This document shows, in pieces, positions 61,504 to 64,000 of a stretch of DNA of 64,000 nucleotides. This DNA is from Microbacterium sp. EST19A. GTDB lineage: Bacteria > Actinomycetota > Actinomycetes > Actinomycetales > Microbacteriaceae. A program made the position numbers and the translations under genes. How positions within the stretch are numbered: the first letter of the stretch is position 1; the number at the start of each line of letters is the position of its first letter. The notes under the pieces were generated by a model. It saw nothing but the letters and a program-made list of their open reading frames with translations. It was not told where the DNA came from and ran no database searches. Location: positions 1,178,001 through 1,242,000 of the forward strand of contig NZ_JAHXYZ010000001.1 of assembly GCF_019969685.1 (NCBI RefSeq). The letters are read 5' to 3'.

Positions 61504-62532
61504 GTGGGCACGATCGACGTCCACACGCACTTCGTGCCGAGCTCCTGGCCCGACCTGTCCACGCAGGTCGGGCCGGGGGTCTGGCCGACGCTGCGGGTCG
61601 ACTCCGAACGCGAGGCGATGATCATGCTCGGCGACGCCGAGTTCCGTCGCGTGGGCGCGGACTGCTGGGACGCGTCGCTGCGCCTCGCCGCCATGGATGC
61701 CGACGGTGTCGACGCGCAGGTCGTGTCGCCGACCCCGCTCTTCTTCTCCTACGACAAGTCCGGTCCCGAAGCCGTGAAGGTGGCGCGCATCTTCAACGAT
61801 CTCGCTCTCGATATCTGCGCACCCGCGCCCGGCCGGCTGATCCCGTTCGCGCAGGTGCCGCTGCAGGATCCGGATGCCGCCTGCGCCGAGGCCGACCGCG
61901 CGATCGCCTCCGGGCACGCGGGCGTCGAGATCGGCAACCACGTCGGCGACCGCGACCTCGACGACGAGGGCATGGTCATGTTCCTGCAGCACTGCGCCGA
62001 TACCGGCATCCCCGTCTTCGTGCATCCGTGGGACATGCCGGGCTCTCCCCGGCTCGATCGTTGGATGGCCCGCTGGCTCACCGGCATGCCCGCCGAGACG
62101 CACCTGTCGATCATCGCGATGATCCTCGGCGGGGTCTTCGACCGCGTCCCCGCGACGCTCCGGCTCGCGTTCGCGCACGGCGGCGGCTCCTTCGCGTTCT
62201 GGCTCGGACGCTTCGAGAACGCGTGGCTGCAGCGGCCCGACCTCATCGGCGTCAGCGAACGGCCGCCGTCCGCCTACCTCGATCGCTTCAGCGTCGACAG
62301 CGTCGTGTTCGATCCGACCGCCCTGCGCGTACTGGTCGACACCCTCGGCGCGAGTCAGGTCATGGTCGGCAGCGACTACCCCTACCCGCTGGGCGAGCGT
62401 CCCGTCGGCAGCGTCGTCGACCGTGCCGACTTCCTCGACGACGCCCAGAAGCGCGCGATACGCCGAGACAACGCCCTGCGCTTCCTCGGGCGCGACGTCG
62501 CCCTCTCCAGCGAACGGAGCCCCTCCGCATGA
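61504..62532 (+). CDS. 2-amino-3-carboxymuconate-6-semialdehyde decarboxylase
   Basis: 342 aa, ACMSD length. GTG start; TIDVHTHFVPSSWPDL (HxH metal ligands), QVVSPTPLFFSYDK, FVHPWDMPGSPRLDRW, LAFAHGGGSFAFWLGR and VGSDYPYPLGER are ACMSD signatures. It decarboxylates the product of NbaC to 2-aminomuconate semialdehyde. Starts 6 bp after nbaC and overlaps kynU. Confidence 0.93.
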   Translation: MGTIDVHTHFVPSSWPDLSTQVGPGVWPTLRVDSEREAMIMLGDAEFRRVGADCWDASLRLAAMDADGVDAQVVSPTPLFFSYDKSGPEAVKVARIFNDLALDICAPAPGRLIPFAQVPLQDPDAACAEADRAIASGHAGVEIGNHVGDRDLDDEGMVMFLQHCADTGIPVFVHPWDMPGSPRLDRWMARWLTGMPAETHLSIIAMILGGVFDRVPATLRLAFAHGGGSFAFWLGRFENAWLQRPDLIGVSERPPSAYLDRFSVDSVVFDPTALRVLVDTLGASQVMVGSDYPYPLGERPVGSVVDRADFLDDAQKRAIRRDNALRFLGRDVALSSERSPSA

Positions 62533-63806
62533 CCACGCCCGCGCTCGGCCGGCCCACGATCGATCGGGAGACCTGCGTCGCCCTCGATGCGGCCGACCCG
62601 CTCTCCCGAATCCGCTCCCGGTTCTCGCTCCCTGACGGCGTCGTGTACCTCGACGGCAACTCACTCGGCGCCCTCCCTCGCGACACGGCGGCGCACGTCC
62701 AGCGTGTGATCACCGAGGAGTGGGGCACCGGTCTGATCCGCAGCTGGAACGACGCCGGCTGGTTCGCGAAGCCGCAGACCGTCGGCGACCTGGTCGCCCC
62801 TCTCATCGGTGCCGGACCGGGGCAGGTGGTGCTCGGTGACTCGACGTCGTCGAGCATCTTCCAGGCGACCGTCGCTGCCGCCCGGCTCCGCCCCGGACGC
62901 CGGGTGATCGTCGCCGAGCGCGGCAGCTTCCCGACCGATCTGTATGTGCTGGAGAGCGTGCAGGAGCTCCTCGGTGGAGGCCGTCCGCTGGAGCGGCGCC
63001 TCATCGCCGACGACGGTCCGACCCTCGACGACGTGCTCGACGAGGACGTCGCGGTCGTCCTCCTCACCCACGTCGACTACCGCACCGGACGCATGCACGA
63101 CATGGCCGAGGTCACGCGCAGGATCCACGCGGTCGGCGCCGTCGTCGTCTGGGATCTCTGCCACAGCGTCGGCGCCGTGCCCGTCGACCTCGTCGGAGCG
63201 GATGCCGACTTCGCGGTCGGCTGCACGTACAAGTACCTCAACGGCGGGCCCGGCTCGCCGTCGTTCATCTGGGTGGCCGAGCAGCATCAGGCCGACGCGC
63301 GTCCCGCCCTCACGGGGTGGCACGGACACGCGAAGCCCTTCGACTTCACGGTCGACTACGCCCCGGCATCCGGCGTCGAGCGCTTCCGGGTCGGCACGCC
63401 TCAGCTGCTGTCGATGTCGGCGCTCGAGGTGAGCCTGCGGCTCTGGGCCGAGGTCGACCTCGGCGAGATCCGCGAGAAGAGCCTGTGCCTCACCGAGCTC
63501 TTCATCTCGCTCGTCGACGCGCGCCTCACCCCGCGGTGGGGCGTGGAGGTCGTGACCCCGCGGGAGCCGGCGCGCCGCGGCAGCCAGGTCTCGCTCCGTG
63601 TCGGGTCGGGCTACGAGATCATGCAGGCGCTCATCGAGCGGGGCGTGATCGGGGACTTCCGCGCGCCCGACCTGATCCGCTTCGGCTTCACTCCGCTGTA
63701 CACCTCGTACGCCGACGTGTGGGATGCCGTCGACACGCTCGAGAGCGTCCTCGACGGCGAGGTGTGGCGCGAACCGCGCTTCGCGCGCCGCGGCACCGTC
63801 ACCTGA
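62529..63806 (+). CDS. kynU: Kynureninase
   Basis: 425 aa PLP enzyme. VVYLDGNSLGALPRDTA, HVDYRTGRMHDM, WDLCHSVGAVPVDL (PLP-binding Asp/His) and CTYKYLNGGPGSPSF (Schiff-base Lys). It cleaves 3-hydroxykynurenine or kynurenine to 3-hydroxyanthranilate or anthranilate plus alanine, feeding NbaC. Last gene of the operon. Tryptophan dioxygenase, formamidase and kynurenine monooxygenase genes are not in the window and could lie beyond the right edge. Confidence 0.94.
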   Translation: MTTPALGRPTIDRETCVALDAADPLSRIRSRFSLPDGVVYLDGNSLGALPRDTAAHVQRVITEEWGTGLIRSWNDAGWFAKPQTVGDLVAPLIGAGPGQVVLGDSTSSSIFQATVAAARLRPGRRVIVAERGSFPTDLYVLESVQELLGGGRPLERRLIADDGPTLDDVLDEDVAVVLLTHVDYRTGRMHDMAEVTRRIHAVGAVVVWDLCHSVGAVPVDLVGADADFAVGCTYKYLNGGPGSPSFIWVAEQHQADARPALTGWHGHAKPFDFTVDYAPASGVERFRVGTPQLLSMSALEVSLRLWAEVDLGEIREKSLCLTELFISLVDARLTPRWGVEVVTPREPARRGSQVSLRVGSGYEIMQALIERGVIGDFRAPDLIRFGFTPLYTSYADVWDAVDTLESVLDGEVWREPRFARRGTVT

Positions 63807-63826
63807 GAACGGATGCCGGAGCGCGG

Positions 63827-64000
63827 TCAGGCGTTGTCGCCGGAGTCGGAGGCGGCCTCGGTGAGGAGCGCGATCACGCCGTCGCGCACGCGGTGCAGGT
63901 GCGACTCGAGCACGCGCAGCGCCTCGTCCACGTCGCCGGTCGCGACGACGTCGATGAGTTCGCCGTGCGAGTGGTCGTGGGAGCCGGGCGAGACGAGGCG
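63827..64000 (-). CDS. C-terminal end of a GntR/FCD-family regulator (cut by window edge)
   Basis: The last 57 codons on the minus strand end in TGA at 63827. They read SPGSHDHSHGELIDVVATGD then ALRVLESHLHRVRDGVI, the final helices of an FCD ligand domain with its metal-binding histidines. The DNA-binding domain lies outside the window. It converges on kynU. FCD regulators bind short inverted repeats, so it is a candidate for controlling the TTTKGGATMCWGWATCCA sites or the kynurenine operon. Confidence 0.78.
   Translation of the reverse strand, partial: RLVSPGSHDHSHGELIDVVATGDVDEALRVLESHLHRVRDGVIALLTEAASDSGDNA

Overview
The window is high-GC DNA with dense, often overlapping genes (ATGA/GTGA junctions), many GTG starts, and gene families typical of Actinobacteria. 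Codon and intergenic style (frequent GCATCC/GGATGC words) and gene content suggest Microbacteriaceae, probably Microbacterium; this is inference, not a database result. No tRNA, rRNA, IS element or CRISPR array was recognised.

Left part (1-23 kb). A secreted DyP-type peroxidase and a beta-helix lipoprotein are followed by an AraC-associated oxidative module (3Fe-4S ferredoxin, ferredoxin reductase, P450, AraC regulator, aldo/keto reductase, creatininase-family protein). Next come a rhamnose ABC importer (rhaTPQS) with a LacI regulator and rhamnose mutarotase, a PhzF protein, a DMT exporter/TetR pair with twin operators, an unusual ATP-grasp/acyltransferase-like fusion, and dnaB with a cluster of DnaA-box-like sequences upstream.

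Surface part (23.4-26.8 kb). A Val/Ala-rich secreted protein sits next to a 733-residue protein with eleven chaplin-like repeats and a LAMTG sorting signal, a probable large cell-wall-anchored chaplin-like protein.

Catabolic island 1 (26.9-51.1 kb). This is the most interesting region. Six near-identical 18-bp operator-like sites (consensus TTTKGGATMCWGWATCCA, one site diverged in its right half) lie at the promoters of all the major transcription units. The units are: extradiol dioxygenase LigA/LigB-like genes with an amidohydrolase, a CoA-transferase and an MDR oxidoreductase; an NMT1/SsuA-type ABC importer; a luciferase-like (LLM) oxidoreductase with a dihydropyrimidinase-like hydrolase and an alpha/beta-hydrolase lacking the nucleophile serine; a FecBCD-like importer resembling the proposed F420-0 transporter; F420 genes cofC, cofD, cofE, F420-dependent glucose-6-phosphate dehydrogenase and an F420-dependent LLM enzyme; and an iron/polyamine-type ABC importer. 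I read it as a substrate-specific catabolic regulon that imports or finishes its own deazaflavin cofactor, reduces it with glucose-6-phosphate, and uses it to reduce a substrate. The substrate is unknown. A YefM-YoeB toxin-antitoxin pair sits inside the island.

Catabolic island 2 (51.1-63.8 kb). An MFS exporter and an LVIVD-like protein form one unit. A LysR regulator and a nine-gene, translationally coupled operon follow, encoding the complete 3-hydroxyanthranilate meta-cleavage (2-aminomuconate) route from kynureninase to acetyl-CoA and pyruvate. Two copies of a LysR-box-like site flank the LysR gene. The window ends inside a GntR/FCD-type regulator.
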